The position numbers and the translations under genes are program-made. From assembly GCF_006351005.1 (NCBI RefSeq), contig NZ_VENP01000024.1, positions 1 to 47,982 on the forward strand: 47,982 nucleotides of DNA, written 5' to 3'. Below, piece by piece: positions 1-9,016 of this stretch. The notes beneath the pieces are model-generated. The model saw nothing but the letters and a program-made list of their open reading frames with translations, made no database searches and was not told where the DNA came from. Origin of the DNA: Miniimonas arenae. Lineage in GTDB: Bacteria; Actinomycetota; Actinomycetes; Actinomycetales; Beutenbergiaceae. Within the stretch, counting starts at the first letter, position 1. Each line of letters starts with the position of its first letter.

Positions 1-216
1 CTCAGCGTCATACCCAAGAACCCTCACCGATCCACCTCAAGCCCCGCTCCCGTCGACGAGAACCTCATGAAAGACCGGGGCTAGCACCGGCGCACGAGAA
101 GCGGCGGCGTTCGGTGCGACGGAACGAAGACGGGTTCGGGCAGCCTTGTGGTGCGACCACGATCTGACTGCGGCGCACGAGGCACTCCCGGGACTCCTCA
201 ACGAAGCGGACACCGA

Positions 217-231
217 TAGCGTGGGAGCGTG
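217..231 (+). promoter_or_regulatory. -10 box placed for a leaderless GTG start
   Basis: TAGCGT (217-222), then six bases, then the GTG of the lipid kinase gene at 229. A -10 hexamer six bases before the start codon puts the transcription start on the start codon, so the mRNA would be leaderless. No Shine-Dalgarno is visible in the six-base gap other than a weak GGGAG that is too close to the GTG. The same TAGCGT-N6-GTG pattern recurs at 33447 (minus) and 35815. Confidence 0.6.
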
Positions 232-1359
232 GTCCATGCGGCGCTCGTCCTCGGCATCATCGCCGTCGTGCTCGCCTCCGTGGCGCTGTGGATCGCCGCC
301 GTGACCTACCGCGAGCACCGCACCATGGCGACGCTCCCCCCGATGCGCGCGCCTCGCCCGGTCCCGGTGCCACGTCCCACGCTGGAGGACGACGGCACGC
401 CCCGCCCTGTCGGCCCGGCGGCATTCGTCATCAACCCGATCAAGGTGCCCGACGTCGAGGCCCTCGAGACCGCGGCGCGCACGATCTCGCGCGAGCTCGG
501 CCTGCCCGACCCGCTGATCTTCCACACCACCGTGGCCGACCCGGGCGTCGGTCAGGCGACGGAGGCTCTGGAGTCGGGGGCGAGCGTCGTCGTGGCCGCC
601 GGCGGCGACGGCACCGTGCGGTCGGTCGCCACCGCGCTCGCGGGCGGCGACATCCCCATGGCTCTCATCCCCGCGGGGACGGGCAACCTGCTCGCCCGCA
701 ACCTCGACCTCCCGGTCGACGGTCACTTCCCGCTCGTGCGCACCGCGCTCACCGGGCGGGAGATGGAGATGGACCTCGGCTGGCTCACCGCCGTGCCGGC
801 CGACAGCGACCCGGGCGCCGAGGGGTACCCCGAGCACCTCTTCCTCGTCATGGCAGGCGCCGGGTTCGACGCGCAGATGGTGGCCGGCGCCGACGACGCG
901 CTCAAGCGCCGGATCGGCTGGGTCGCCTACTTCTTCGCGGGCGTCCGGCACCTGCACGCGCGCCGCACCCGCCTCGCACTCCAGGTGGGCAACGGCGCGT
1001 GGCAGGCGCTGCGCGTGCGCACCCTGCTGTTCGCGAACTGCGGCCGCCTCCCGGCCGGCATCGTGCTGCTGCCCGACGCCGACCTCGACGACGGCTACCT
1101 CGACGTCGCCGCGATCGACACCCGCGGCGGGCTCATCGGCTGGGCGTCGCTGCTGTGGCGCGTGCTGCTGCAGGGCATCGGGGTGCGGCACACCGTGCTC
1201 TACAACCCCAGCAGCATCGAGTTCTTCCGCGGCCGGTCGATCTCCGTGCAGCTGGACAAGCCCGAGCCGGTGCAGGTCGACGGCGACCTCGTGGGCGAGG
1301 CCGTCGAGGTGCACGTGCGGGTGCAGGCGGGCGGCCTGCGGGTGCGCGTGCGCCGCTGA
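229..1359 (+). CDS. Diacylglycerol/lipid kinase family protein (YegS/DagK type)
   Basis: Probably a membrane-associated kinase that phosphorylates diacylglycerol or a related lipid, feeding phosphatidic acid back to phospholipid synthesis. The 376-residue protein opens with one hydrophobic segment (about residues 3-22), then the DAGK catalytic domain. Seen directly: the nucleotide-binding GGDGT motif near residues 125-129 and the GTGN motif near 151-154, both intact, and a C-terminal beta-rich part ending in the LD-Q-DGD-like stretch typical of the family. The GTG at 229 is chosen because a -10 box lies six bases upstream. It converges on the AAA ATPase gene with a 33-bp gap. A lipid kinase close to a pheA-like gene is a common actinobacterial neighbourhood. 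The exact lipid substrate cannot be read from sequence. Confidence 0.88.
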   Translation: MVHAALVLGIIAVVLASVALWIAAVTYREHRTMATLPPMRAPRPVPVPRPTLEDDGTPRPVGPAAFVINPIKVPDVEALETAARTISRELGLPDPLIFHTTVADPGVGQATEALESGASVVVAAGGDGTVRSVATALAGGDIPMALIPAGTGNLLARNLDLPVDGHFPLVRTALTGREMEMDLGWLTAVPADSDPGAEGYPEHLFLVMAGAGFDAQMVAGADDALKRRIGWVAYFFAGVRHLHARRTRLALQVGNGAWQALRVRTLLFANCGRLPAGIVLLPDADLDDGYLDVAAIDTRGGLIGWASLLWRVLLQGIGVRHTVLYNPSSIEFFRGRSISVQLDKPEPVQVDGDLVGEAVEVHVRVQAGGLRVRVRR

Positions 1360-1392
1360 CGCACTCCCCGTCCTTCCAGCCGGCCACGCGCG

Positions 1393-2925
1393 TCAGAGCG
1401 CGTCGGCACCGCCGTCGGCCGCGGCGTCAGCGTCGGCGTCACCCGGGGCTGCGGCCGCGCGAGCAGGCGACGCCCCGAGCATCGACTGCCCGATCCCGCG
1501 CGCCTCACGCATCACCTCCGCGACAGCAGCCGCGAGGTCCTCGTCGGCCACGGCTCGGCCCTCCTCCGCGGCCGTGAGCACGGCCCGGCGGACGAGCTCC
1601 TTGGCGAGCGACGCCGTCGTACCCGTCGTCTCCCGTGCCGCGGACGCGAGCGCCTCGGCGCCGAGATCGAGGTGTCGCGCGTACACCTCGAGCAGGGCGA
1701 GGCGAGCCCGCTCGTCCGGCAGCGGCAGCTCCACCGCGAGGTCGATGCGCCCCGGCCGCTGGGCGAGCGCCGGCTCGAGGACGTCGACGCGGTTGGTGGT
1801 GAGCAGGAACGTGACGTCCGCATCGGGATCGAGCCCGTCGAGCGCGTCGAGCACCTCGAACAGCAGCGGTGAGCTCGTGTAGGTGCTGCGCTCCTCGGCG
1901 ACGAGATCACAGTCCTCGAGCACGAGGATCGAGGGCGCGAGGGCACGCGCGGTCCGCGCCGCCAGCGTGATGTTCGCGAGCGCTGCGCCGGTCAGCACGA
2001 TGACCGTCGACGACGACTCCCCGACGAGGTGGCGAACGGTCAAGGTCTTGCCGGTGCCCGGAGGCCCGTACAGCAGCACGCCGCGCTTGAGGTGCTGACC
2101 GAGCGCCCGCAGCTCGCTCGCCCGCTCCCCGATGCCGATGACGTGCCGCCGCAGCCGCGCCAGGAGCCCGTCGGGCAGCACGATCTGACCCGACTCGATC
2201 CGCGGTCGGGCCAGGAAGCTGACTCCGCCGCTGCCGGGCTCGAACGGGGAGGAGGTGAAGACGACGACCTGCCCGCGCAGGACCGAGTGCGTGGACATCG
2301 CCTCGCGCACCTCGGCCAGGACCCTGCGCACCGCGTCCGCGTCGGGGCTGACCACCTCCAGCTTGGGCTCACCGCCGAACTGCGGGTTGCTGCCGCGCTG
2401 GAGCAGGGCGACCGGTACGCCGTCGTGGCGGAACAGGTGCAGCCCGTAGGCGACGATGTCGCGCTCGGTGTCCGGGCCGGTCGACTCGCGCCGGTACTCG
2501 ACGGCGCCGACCCTCAGTCGTGCCCACCCGTTCTCCTGCAGCATGTCGGCGAACGACATGTGCCAGCGCTGGTCGCCTCCCCCGACACCGACCAGCTCGC
2601 CACCACCGTGCGCCTCGACGACGTGCGCGACCGCGACGTCGATGTCGACCACGCGCATCGGGGCGACCGCCTCGGTCACGACCGGCAGCGTGCCCGGGTT
2701 GACGCCGAGGTGGTCGGTGACCCGGGCGACCAGTCCGACACCCCCGGCGGCCTCACTGGCCGCGCGGGCCGCTGCCGCCTGGGACAGTCGGTGGAACGCC
2801 GTGAGGAACGTGTCCAGACGACTGTCCGCGTAGGCGTCCGGCGGCGGTGGCGGCTCCTCGCCGGAGCCGTCGGGGCGAGGGCGATCGTCGGGCGAGGGCG
2901 ACATGGACGCGGAGGTGAAGAACAC
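1393..2925 (-). CDS. AAA-family ATPase (CDC48/FtsH-like single AAA module)
   Basis: An ATP-driven remodelling protein of about 510 residues with one AAA module. The Walker A motif GPPGTGKT lies near residues 286-293, the Walker B core LVLEDCD near 332-338, and a LLTTNR sensor-1 and RPGRID arginine-finger region follow. The C-terminal helical lid ends in an Ala/Asp-rich tail. The first 200 residues match nothing I recognise and may be a substrate-adaptor domain. The GTG at 2925 is preceded by CAGACT-N6, as for a leaderless mRNA. An in-frame ATG at 2904 is the alternative, but it has no Shine-Dalgarno. There are no transmembrane segments or protease domain. The partner is unknown. Confidence 0.8.
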   Translation of the reverse strand: MFFTSASMSPSPDDRPRPDGSGEEPPPPPDAYADSRLDTFLTAFHRLSQAAAARAASEAAGGVGLVARVTDHLGVNPGTLPVVTEAVAPMRVVDIDVAVAHVVEAHGGGELVGVGGGDQRWHMSFADMLQENGWARLRVGAVEYRRESTGPDTERDIVAYGLHLFRHDGVPVALLQRGSNPQFGGEPKLEVVSPDADAVRRVLAEVREAMSTHSVLRGQVVVFTSSPFEPGSGGVSFLARPRIESGQIVLPDGLLARLRRHVIGIGERASELRALGQHLKRGVLLYGPPGTGKTLTVRHLVGESSSTVIVLTGAALANITLAARTARALAPSILVLEDCDLVAEERSTYTSSPLLFEVLDALDGLDPDADVTFLLTTNRVDVLEPALAQRPGRIDLAVELPLPDERARLALLEVYARHLDLGAEALASAARETTGTTASLAKELVRRAVLTAAEEGRAVADEDLAAAVAEVMREARGIGQSMLGASPARAAAAPGDADADAAADGGADAL

Positions 2926-3020
2926 CCCCGCAGTCTGCCGTCGAGTCCGCCGCGGCGCACCGAACTCCCCCATCGTGGCGGGCACAGGCCGGCCGCGCCT
3001 CGATGGCCGGGAGACGCACC

Positions 3021-5420
3021 TCAGCCGGGCCGCACCACCGGAGTGCGCGGGCTCCACGGGATCTCTCCCAGCAGCCGCGCGCGCTCGGCGAACGGCTCCC
3101 CGCCCGCCGCGAGCCCAGTCCCCGCGATCCCCCCGGGCCCGGGCCCGCTCGTCACGAGGAGGAACCGGCCCTCACCGTCGGAGAGCAGCTCGTCGAACCG
3201 CGCCTCCGTGCCGGTCGCCGCGAGCGCGCCCGCGCGCAGCCCGGAGCCCACCCACACGCTGCGCAGCGTCGGCCGCGCCCCGCCCGGCGCCGCACCGAAC
3301 GTGCCCGCCGGGCCGACCACGAGGAACCGCGTGATCGAGCCCGGAAGGTCGTCGACCTCGCGCTCGAGCGTCACCAGGCCGAGGTTCGCCCCGCGGTCCT
3401 GCACGCCGAGCGCGACGGCGGGCTCGCCGTCGAGAACCCCGGCGACGCCGGGCACGTCCGCGAGGCCGTCGACGACGGCGAGCCCCGGGTCCGCGAGGAT
3501 CTCCAGCCCGCGCGCGGTGGAGGACACCGGGACCGGGCGCAGGCCCCAGCGCCGGATGAACGCCCCGCACTGCGCGATCGCCTGCGGATGGCTGAGCACG
3601 ACGGCACCGCGCAGGTCCTCGAGGAACGTGCCGGGACGGCCGTAGGCGTCGAAGCGGACGGCGACGTCGATCATCCCGCCCGCGGTCGGGCCGCCGTCCG
3701 CGGCGGGCGGCGCGGCCAGGAGCGCCTCGACGGCGCGCCAGACCAGGCCCGACGCCGAGCTCGACACCGGCAGCACGCCCAGTCCGCCCGCCGCGACGCC
3801 CGCGAGGACCGCGTCGAACGACGGTTCGGCCACGAGCGCACGCGGCCGCGCGGCGACGAGCTGCTCGACGCTGCCGGCCGCGACCTCGGAGAACGAGCCG
3901 CGCGGTCCGAGGAAGTGGACGCGGGCCTGTGCTGGGGCGTCGGTCGGCCCTGTGGCTGCATCACCCGCTGCCTCGTGCGCGAGCGCCACCCCCGCGGGCC
4001 ACCGGTACACGCCCGCGACGTACGCCCGGACCGACTCCACGGTCGCCTCGAGGTCGCGGTCGGCCCGGATGCCGATGCGCAGCACGACGGACCGCTGGCC
4101 GACCCGCACGACGTCGTCGACGTGCGCGGCGTCGCGCACCTGCGGCAGCTGCGCGACGGCGGCCAGCACGCCGAGCCCCGAGACCGACTCGGGCACGAGC
4201 AGCCGCACGTCGCGGTGGATGATCCCGAGCCAGGCGTCGAGCTCGGCCTGCAGCGCGGTCGGCTCGAGCAGCGTGACGTGGCCGAGGGCGAACGTCGTGC
4301 GGTGCACCCGGCCTGCGACGCCGAGCCGGCGCGCGTTGCGCACCCCCGGCCCGTCCAGCAGCGCCGCGCGCCCGGGCGGCCCGACGAGCAGCTCCTCGAG
4401 CGTGACGGTGTTCGGCTCGATCCCGACGACCCGGCCCACCCGCAGGCTGCCCGCGTCGGTGACGGTGCGCAGCCCGATGAGCGCTCCGGTGCGGCGGTGC
4501 AGCGCGAGCTCGGCACGCTTGGCCTGCACCGCCGCGACGGCGTTCGCGCCGACCCGGCGCAGGGAGTCGTAGGCGGCGCCGGTGAGCGCGTCGCGCACCA
4601 CGCCGAGGTGGTCCGCGGTGGCGTGCGCGTCGGCCGCGGCGTCGAAGCGCGCGAGCGCGGCGTCGTAGCCCGCACGGACGGCCGGCGTGGTGGGCAGCTC
4701 CTGCGCCGCGGCCAGGGAGTTCTCCCGACGGGTGTCGAGCACGCCGACGCCGAGGCTGAGCAACGCCTCGAACAGCGGCGTGCGGGCCGCCCACAGCTCG
4801 TCCTCCAGGTGCACGTCCGAGCGCAGCACCTCGTCGACGAACGCCGTGAGCATGCGGTGCGGCAGCGCCTGGACCAGCGCCATCGTCTCGTCGTGCACCG
4901 CGGCGGGGCCGGACTTCACGACGCCGCCGGCCCGCTCCACGAGCGCGGCCACCCACTGACCGAGCGGGTTCGTGCGCTCCACGACGTAGCAGGTCTGCCC
5001 CTGCGGACCCGTGCGGTAGATGTCGAACAGCATGTGCAGCCCGCACACCTGCCAGCTCGGCTCGACGGCGGTCACCGCCGCGAGGCTCGCCATGCTGCCC
5101 GCGGTCACCACGACCACGCCGGACCCGGGCGGCAGCACCCCGGCCAGCCGCGCCGCGTACCCGGCGACCTCGTCCGAGGGGACGGCGAGCACGGCGAGCG
5201 CGGGCAGGTCCGGGAGGGCGGGGACGTCCGCGGCGTCAGGAGCGGCGGCACCCTGCCCACCCCCACCGTGCGCGACGGCGAGCGCACCCGCCGAGGCCGG
5301 CTCGCCGTCGAGCGCCTCGACGCGGGACCAGGCGGTGCCGCGCAGGAGGTGCTCGACGACCCACGGGCCGGCGCCGCGAGCGAACCCGGCGACGACGAGC
5401 GGCCGGGCCCCGTTCTCCAC
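3021..5420 (-). CDS. Fused prephenate dehydrogenase-like / prephenate dehydratase-like protein (TyrA-PheA)
   Basis: Roughly 799 residues. The N-terminal third resembles prephenate dehydrogenase: a Rossmann-like strand (VVAGFARGAGPW), the GLH segment that carries the catalytic histidine in TyrA proteins, and a helical dimerisation region to about residue 330. A linker/regulatory stretch follows. A prephenate dehydratase-type domain starts near residue 500 with HFLGPRGSFSEVAA and includes the catalytic TRF motif near 694. Together these would direct prephenate to both tyrosine and phenylalanine. Oddities: the Rossmann glycines are irregular, the usual ENS motif of dehydratases reads PVSSSASG, no clear ESRP-type ACT motif is present, and there is no chorismate mutase. 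The GTG at 5420 has GGAG five bases upstream. Either activity may be altered or lost. Confidence 0.72.
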   Translation of the reverse strand: MENGARPLVVAGFARGAGPWVVEHLLRGTAWSRVEALDGEPASAGALAVAHGGGGQGAAAPDAADVPALPDLPALAVLAVPSDEVAGYAARLAGVLPPGSGVVVVTAGSMASLAAVTAVEPSWQVCGLHMLFDIYRTGPQGQTCYVVERTNPLGQWVAALVERAGGVVKSGPAAVHDETMALVQALPHRMLTAFVDEVLRSDVHLEDELWAARTPLFEALLSLGVGVLDTRRENSLAAAQELPTTPAVRAGYDAALARFDAAADAHATADHLGVVRDALTGAAYDSLRRVGANAVAAVQAKRAELALHRRTGALIGLRTVTDAGSLRVGRVVGIEPNTVTLEELLVGPPGRAALLDGPGVRNARRLGVAGRVHRTTFALGHVTLLEPTALQAELDAWLGIIHRDVRLLVPESVSGLGVLAAVAQLPQVRDAAHVDDVVRVGQRSVVLRIGIRADRDLEATVESVRAYVAGVYRWPAGVALAHEAAGDAATGPTDAPAQARVHFLGPRGSFSEVAAGSVEQLVAARPRALVAEPSFDAVLAGVAAGGLGVLPVSSSASGLVWRAVEALLAAPPAADGGPTAGGMIDVAVRFDAYGRPGTFLEDLRGAVVLSHPQAIAQCGAFIRRWGLRPVPVSSTARGLEILADPGLAVVDGLADVPGVAGVLDGEPAVALGVQDRGANLGLVTLEREVDDLPGSITRFLVVGPAGTFGAAPGGARPTLRSVWVGSGLRAGALAATGTEARFDELLSDGEGRFLLVTSGPGPGGIAGTGLAAGGEPFAERARLLGEIPWSPRTPVVRPG

Positions 5421-5485
5421 GACTTCTCCGTCTCGCCTCGACCTCGGGTGCGGAGTTCCGCCCCGAGCGACCCTATCCGCTCGCC

Positions 5486-5500
5486 TACCCTGGCAGCGTG
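5486..5500 (+). promoter_or_regulatory. -10 box placed for a leaderless GTG start
   Basis: TACCCT (5486-5491), six bases, then the GTG at 5498. No Shine-Dalgarno precedes the start, so the mRNA is probably leaderless. On the other strand the TyrA-PheA gene starts at 5420, so this 77-bp gap carries divergent promoters. Confidence 0.55.
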
Positions 5501-8056
5501 ATCGCACCCGCCGCCCGACGCCCCCGCCGACGCGGCGACAGACCGGTCCCTCCCACGGCGCGGCTGCTCGCGCTGACCCTCCTCGCAGCGCTTCTGACGA
5601 CGGTGCTCGGTCCGCTGGCACCCTGGTCTCCCGCGGCGCACGCGGACACCCGCGACGGCGAGGACGAGGCCCGCCCGCTCGTGGTCGTCGGCTTCACGGG
5701 CGTGCGCTGGGACGACGTCTCGCCGGAGGCGACGCCGTCGCTGTGGCGCCTCGGCGTGGGCACGGGCGTGGGCAACCTCGTGGTGCGCAGCGTCCGGTCG
5801 ACCACCTGCCCCGCGGACGGCTGGCTCGCGGTCTCCTCGGGCGCGCGTGCGGCCGACCTGGCGGCGGCGGACCGCACCACCGACGACTCCGGCCTCACCT
5901 GCCGGCCGCTCGAGGAGGCCTCGACCGACGGCGCCGCGACCGGCGCGACGGTGCCCGGCTGGGCGGACTACGCGGCGGCGTCCGCGAGCTCCTCCTACGA
6001 CTCCCGCCCCGGTCTCCTCGGCGACGAGCTGCGCGCGGCGGGTGTGGCCGCGACGGCGATCGGGCCCGGCGCCGCGATCGCGCTGGCCACGTCGAACGGT
6101 GCCGTCGCCGGCACCGCGCTCCCCCGGCCCGAGGACGCCGCGGCGCTCGAGCACGCCGTTCGCGACGCGATGGCGGACTCCGCGGTGCTCGTCGTCGACG
6201 TCGGCTCCGTTCGGGACTGGGTGGCGCAGCCGGGATCGGCGGCCGCGGACGAGCCGTCGGAGGCGGACCGGGCGGCGTTCCGCGCCCAGCAGGTCGCGGT
6301 GGTCGACGCGCTCGTCGGCGAGGTGCTCAGCGGCGTCGCGGAGGCCGCCGGGGACGCACGGGACCGCCCGCTCGTCGTCGCCGCCTCGCTCGCCGACTCC
6401 GGGTCCAGCCCCGCGCTCCAGGTCATCGCCGCCGACGGGCTCGGCCCGGGCACGCTGACCTCGACCTCCACGCGCCAGCCCGGGTACGTGCAGGCCACCG
6501 ACCTCACGCCGTGGTTCCTGCGCACCGCCGGCATCGCGCGGCTCACCACGCCGTCCGCCTCGCTCGTGGGCTCGGCGCCGTACGTCGTCGGCGGCGCCGG
6601 GACCACCGACGCGGGCGAGGACCGCATCGCGGCCCTCGTGGACGCGAACGACCACGCGCAGGCGCAGCGTCCGCTCGTCGCGCCGTTCTACCTCCTGCTC
6701 GTCATCCTCAACGTCATCCTCTACGCGGGGGTCGCGCTCGGCCTCTCACGACAGACCGCGACCCGGCTCGGCCGGTGGTTCGCGCGCTGGCGGCGCACCG
6801 ACCCGGCGACGGTCTCGCCGACCCGCGAGCGGCCTCGGGTCCTGCGCACGCTGCGCGTCGTCGCCGTCGCGATGGCCGCGATCCCGGTCTCCACGTTCCT
6901 CGCCAACCTCCTGCCGTGGTGGCGGGTGGAGCCGGCGGGGCTGGCCCTGGCCGTCGCCACGCTGGCGATCTGCGCCGTCGTGACCGCGGGCGCGCTGGTC
7001 GCGGCCGCAGCGGCGGGACGACGGCGAGCCTCGCGTCACGCCGTCGACGCTGTGGCCGGATCGCCCGCACAAGCGCCCGCGCCCGCGCCCGCCGCAGGCT
7101 CGGACGTCACGGGCAGCGCGCGCCCCGCGCCGAGCATCCCCGGCCTGCTCGTCCCGATGGGCGTGGTGGCCGGGCTCACGGCGCTCGTGCTCGCCGTCGA
7201 CGTCGCGACCGGCGCGCGCCTGCAGCTCTCGGCCGTGATGGGCGTGCCCGTGCTCGTGGCCGGCCGTTTCTACGGCTTCAACAACACGGCGTTCGCACTG
7301 TTCACGACGGCGTGCATCCTCCTCTGCCTGGCCGTCACGAACCACCTCGTGCGCCGCGGGCAGCGGGCCGGTGCTGCGGCGATCGTCGCGATCGTCGGTC
7401 TGCTCGCCACCGTGCTCGACGGCGCCCCCGGCATCGGCGCCGACTTCGGCGGTCCGCCGGCGATCATCCCGGCGTTCGCCCTGCTCGCCCTCATGGCCGC
7501 GGGGGTGCGGATCACGTGGGGGCGGGTGCTCGCCGTCGTCGGCGCCGCCGTCGCCGCGACCGCGGCGCTCGCGGTCCTGGACTACCTGCGCCCGGCGGAG
7601 GACCGCACCCACCTCGGCGGGTTCGTGCAGACCGTGCTGGACGGCGGGGCGTGGGACGTGGTGGGCCGCAAGCTCGAGGCGAACCTGCGGATCCTCGCGA
7701 ACAACCGGCCGCTCACGATCCTCGCGATCGCGGGCGTCGCGCTGGTCGTGCTGCTGCTGGCCCGGCCGGTGCGCTCGGCGATCACCTCACCCGGCGGGGG
7801 CCGGTTCTCGTGGCTGAGCGCGGGGGCGCGGCTGTCCGAGCTCGGCGACGTGGTGCCGATGCTGCGGCCCGGCTTCGTGGCGCTCGCCGTGGCGCTCGGC
7901 ATCGGGTTCGCCGTCAACGACTCCGGGATCGCGATCCCGGCCTACGGCGTCGCGCTCGCGGTGCCGCTGCTGCTCGCGACGTGCGCGAGCTGGCTGCTCA
8001 CGCTGGCGCCGAGCGAGGAACCGGCGCAGGCGAGCGCGGGCGACGGCGAGCGCTGA
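5498..8056 (+). CDS. Large integral membrane protein with alkaline-phosphatase-like ectodomain
   Basis: About 852 residues. An N-terminal signal segment (around residues 22-48, ending in AAHA) is followed by a roughly 340-residue exported domain. That domain opens with VVVGFTGVRWDDVSPEATPSLWRL, a layout like the first strand and TP-L element of alkaline-phosphatase/sulfatase-fold proteins. Many hydrophobic segments follow from about residue 390 to the end, with a GRFYGFNNTAF motif and a charged Pro/Ala-rich cytoplasmic loop near 505-540. The metal ligands of a true phosphatase cannot be assigned with confidence. It is convergent with a GT2 glycosyltransferase 21 bp away, which is weak evidence for a role in envelope polymer assembly. 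That role is inference only. Confidence 0.7.
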   Translation: MIAPAARRPRRRGDRPVPPTARLLALTLLAALLTTVLGPLAPWSPAAHADTRDGEDEARPLVVVGFTGVRWDDVSPEATPSLWRLGVGTGVGNLVVRSVRSTTCPADGWLAVSSGARAADLAAADRTTDDSGLTCRPLEEASTDGAATGATVPGWADYAAASASSSYDSRPGLLGDELRAAGVAATAIGPGAAIALATSNGAVAGTALPRPEDAAALEHAVRDAMADSAVLVVDVGSVRDWVAQPGSAAADEPSEADRAAFRAQQVAVVDALVGEVLSGVAEAAGDARDRPLVVAASLADSGSSPALQVIAADGLGPGTLTSTSTRQPGYVQATDLTPWFLRTAGIARLTTPSASLVGSAPYVVGGAGTTDAGEDRIAALVDANDHAQAQRPLVAPFYLLLVILNVILYAGVALGLSRQTATRLGRWFARWRRTDPATVSPTRERPRVLRTLRVVAVAMAAIPVSTFLANLLPWWRVEPAGLALAVATLAICAVVTAGALVAAAAAGRRRASRHAVDAVAGSPAQAPAPAPAAGSDVTGSARPAPSIPGLLVPMGVVAGLTALVLAVDVATGARLQLSAVMGVPVLVAGRFYGFNNTAFALFTTACILLCLAVTNHLVRRGQRAGAAAIVAIVGLLATVLDGAPGIGADFGGPPAIIPAFALLALMAAGVRITWGRVLAVVGAAVAATAALAVLDYLRPAEDRTHLGGFVQTVLDGGAWDVVGRKLEANLRILANNRPLTILAIAGVALVVLLLARPVRSAITSPGGGRFSWLSAGARLSELGDVVPMLRPGFVALAVALGIGFAVNDSGIAIPAYGVALAVPLLLATCASWLLTLAPSEEPAQASAGDGER

Positions 8057-8077
8057 GCACGCCGTGCCGGCGGACGC

Positions 8078-8872
8078 TCAGTACCGGCGGACCTTGCGCA
8101 CCGAGATCGCGTAGGCGATGTCGCGGTACTGCGCCGCACGGTGCAGGTAGCCCCGCAGGTCCTTGCCGCTGGGCCGGTGGCGCAGGTCGCACGGCACCTC
8201 CACGACGGCGAAGCCCTGCTCGAGCAGGTCGATCGTCATCCCGGTCTCCACGCCCCAGCCACGCGCGAGCGGCGTCGCGGCCTCGAACGCCTCGCGGGTG
8301 AGGCAGCGCTGACCGGACAGCGGCGCCTTGGGCGTCCACCCGCCCGACACCGCCTGGATCGCGCGACGTGCGAGGCCGAGCACGATGCCGTGACCACCGG
8401 CGCCCGCCTGCGGCGGGAGGATCGCGACCGAGAGGTCGGCCTTGCCGGCGAGCACCGGCGGGACGAGTGGTGCGGTGTTCACCGCGGTGTCGCCGAGGTC
8501 GGCGTCGATGAAGAGCAGGAGGCGGGGCGGCTCGCCGTCGGCGTCGCGCATCGCCGCGACCGCGGCGCCGGTCTCCATCGCCGAGGCCTTGCCGCGGTTG
8601 TGCGAGTGCCGCACGACGACGGCACCGGCGGCGCGGGCGACGTGCTGGGTGTCGTCCGTGCTGCCGTCGTCCACGACGAGCACGAGGTCGACGCTCGGGA
8701 TGGCGCGGGCGGCGCGGATGGTCGCGGCGATCCGCTCGGACTCGTCCTTGGCGGGGATGACGGCGGCGACGCGCTGAGCCCGGCGCACGGTGTCGGAGGG
8801 TGCGGGACGCGACGCGCCACGGGCGCGGACGACGCGCAGTGGGTCCCGGCTCGAGGCGCCCTGTCCGTCCAC
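8078..8872 (-). CDS. Glycosyltransferase family 2 protein
   Basis: About 264 residues, GT-A fold. Visible motifs are VAAVIPAKDE at the start of the domain, VVDDGSTDDT (nucleotide-sugar binding), RGKASAME, and the DADLG DxD-type metal site, followed by an acceptor region with SGQRCLTREAF and GWGVETGMTIDLL. The layout resembles glucosyl-3-phosphoglycerate synthase and dolichol-phosphate-type transferases, but the donor and acceptor cannot be named. The start is uncertain: GTG 8872 has AAGG upstream with a suitable gap, while ATG 8917 in the same frame falls inside an 11-bp direct-repeat array and has no ribosome site. I prefer GTG 8872. No membrane anchor is seen. Confidence 0.82.
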   Translation of the reverse strand: MDGQGASSRDPLRVVRARGASRPAPSDTVRRAQRVAAVIPAKDESERIAATIRAARAIPSVDLVLVVDDGSTDDTQHVARAAGAVVVRHSHNRGKASAMETGAAVAAMRDADGEPPRLLLFIDADLGDTAVNTAPLVPPVLAGKADLSVAILPPQAGAGGHGIVLGLARRAIQAVSGGWTPKAPLSGQRCLTREAFEAATPLARGWGVETGMTIDLLEQGFAVVEVPCDLRHRPSGKDLRGYLHRAAQYRDIAYAISVRKVRRY

Positions 8873-8895
8873 GGTGCTTACCTTACGATGCTCGT

Positions 8896-8961
8896 CGGTT
8901 GCTGGTCTGTTGCTCATCGCTTGCCGACCGGTTGCCGGTCGGTTGCCCGCCACTTGCCCAT
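8896..8961. repeat. Six head-to-tail 11-bp direct repeats (consensus CGGTTGCCGGT)
   Basis: Units begin at 8896, 8907, 8918, 8929, 8940 and 8951. Each is exactly 11 bp and keeps TTGC at the same offset, with variation around it. The array lies just upstream of the preferred GT2 start on the minus strand and downstream of the DUF5926 stop. One turn of DNA per repeat puts every TTGC on the same face. This is the layout of a cooperative direct-repeat operator, though plain slippage is also possible. Confidence 0.75.
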
Positions 8962-9016
8962 CGTGGCCGCGCTCGCCTCGAGGACTGCGGGCGCGCCGTC
9001 GTGCGTGGCGTGTGCT

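Noticed and set aside
1-228. A gene or RNA at the left edge
   Set aside because: No coding frame with a motif, no tRNA-like cloverleaf and no hairpin of note; only the -10 box of the lipid kinase is supported.
3003-5501. An 832-codon plus-strand open frame opposite the TyrA-PheA gene
   Set aside because: Composition is Arg/Ala/Glu/His-rich shadow sequence; the minus strand carries recognisable enzyme motifs.
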